This document shows positions 5,027 through 5,036 of a stretch of 5,036 nt of DNA, piece by piece. The translations under genes were made by a program, and so were the position numbers. The DNA comes from Candidatus Hodarchaeota archaeon (GTDB lineage: Archaea > Asgardarchaeota > Heimdallarchaeia > Hodarchaeales > Hodarchaeaceae), in the NCBI GenBank assembly GCA_016840285.1, contig JAEOSR010000126.1, positions 1 through 5,036 on the forward strand. Reading direction: 5' to 3'. A model generated the notes under the pieces. It was not told the DNA's origin. It saw only the letters and a program-made list of their open reading frames with translations, and did not search any database. Within the stretch, counting starts at the first letter, position 1. Each line of letters starts with the position of its first letter.

Positions 5027-5036
5027 AGAAATCTCA

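Overview
This window is AT-rich archaeal DNA. The case for archaea rests on four things: a tRNA gene interrupted by two introns with bulge-helix-bulge (BHB) splice sites and no encoded CCA end; BRE/TATA-type core promoters; starts that look leaderless or nearly so; and a solute-binding protein held by a C-terminal membrane anchor. The phylum cannot be fixed from the sequence. Multiple non-canonical tRNA introns fit lineages of the TACK/Asgard side, but that is inference only.

Layout: (1) Positions 1-2630 hold the end of a FecB/BtuF-type substrate-binding protein gene (its 5' part lies before the window), a FecCD/BtuC-type permease and a FecE/BtuD-type ATPase. All are on the + strand and tightly spaced, forming a complete importer cassette for cobalamin, haem or an iron-siderophore. 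The operon ends in a perfect 17-nt palindrome that overlaps the ATPase stop codon. (2) Positions 2700-3608 encode an AEC (auxin efflux carrier) family permease. (3) Positions 3650-4036 encode a small two-TM protein of unknown function, with a clear promoter overlapping the end of the AEC gene. (4) Positions 4167-4571 encode a small soluble protein of unknown function with a C-terminal coiled coil. (5) Positions 4649-4806 are a tRNA-Tyr(GUA) gene with a 53-nt intron at the canonical 37/38 site and a 30-nt intron in the T-loop at 59/60. (6) Positions 4807-5036 have no convincing gene but hold two more promoter-like elements; one points out of the window.

The transporter genes act together: the binding protein captures the chelate outside the cell, the permease dimer forms the channel and the ATPase dimer drives uptake. 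The AEC carrier and the two small proteins have no visible functional tie to the importer and appear to be separate transcription units. The most notable item is the doubly interrupted tRNA-Tyr. Its T-arm cannot fold until the second intron is removed, so simple tRNA recognition would misfold or miss it.
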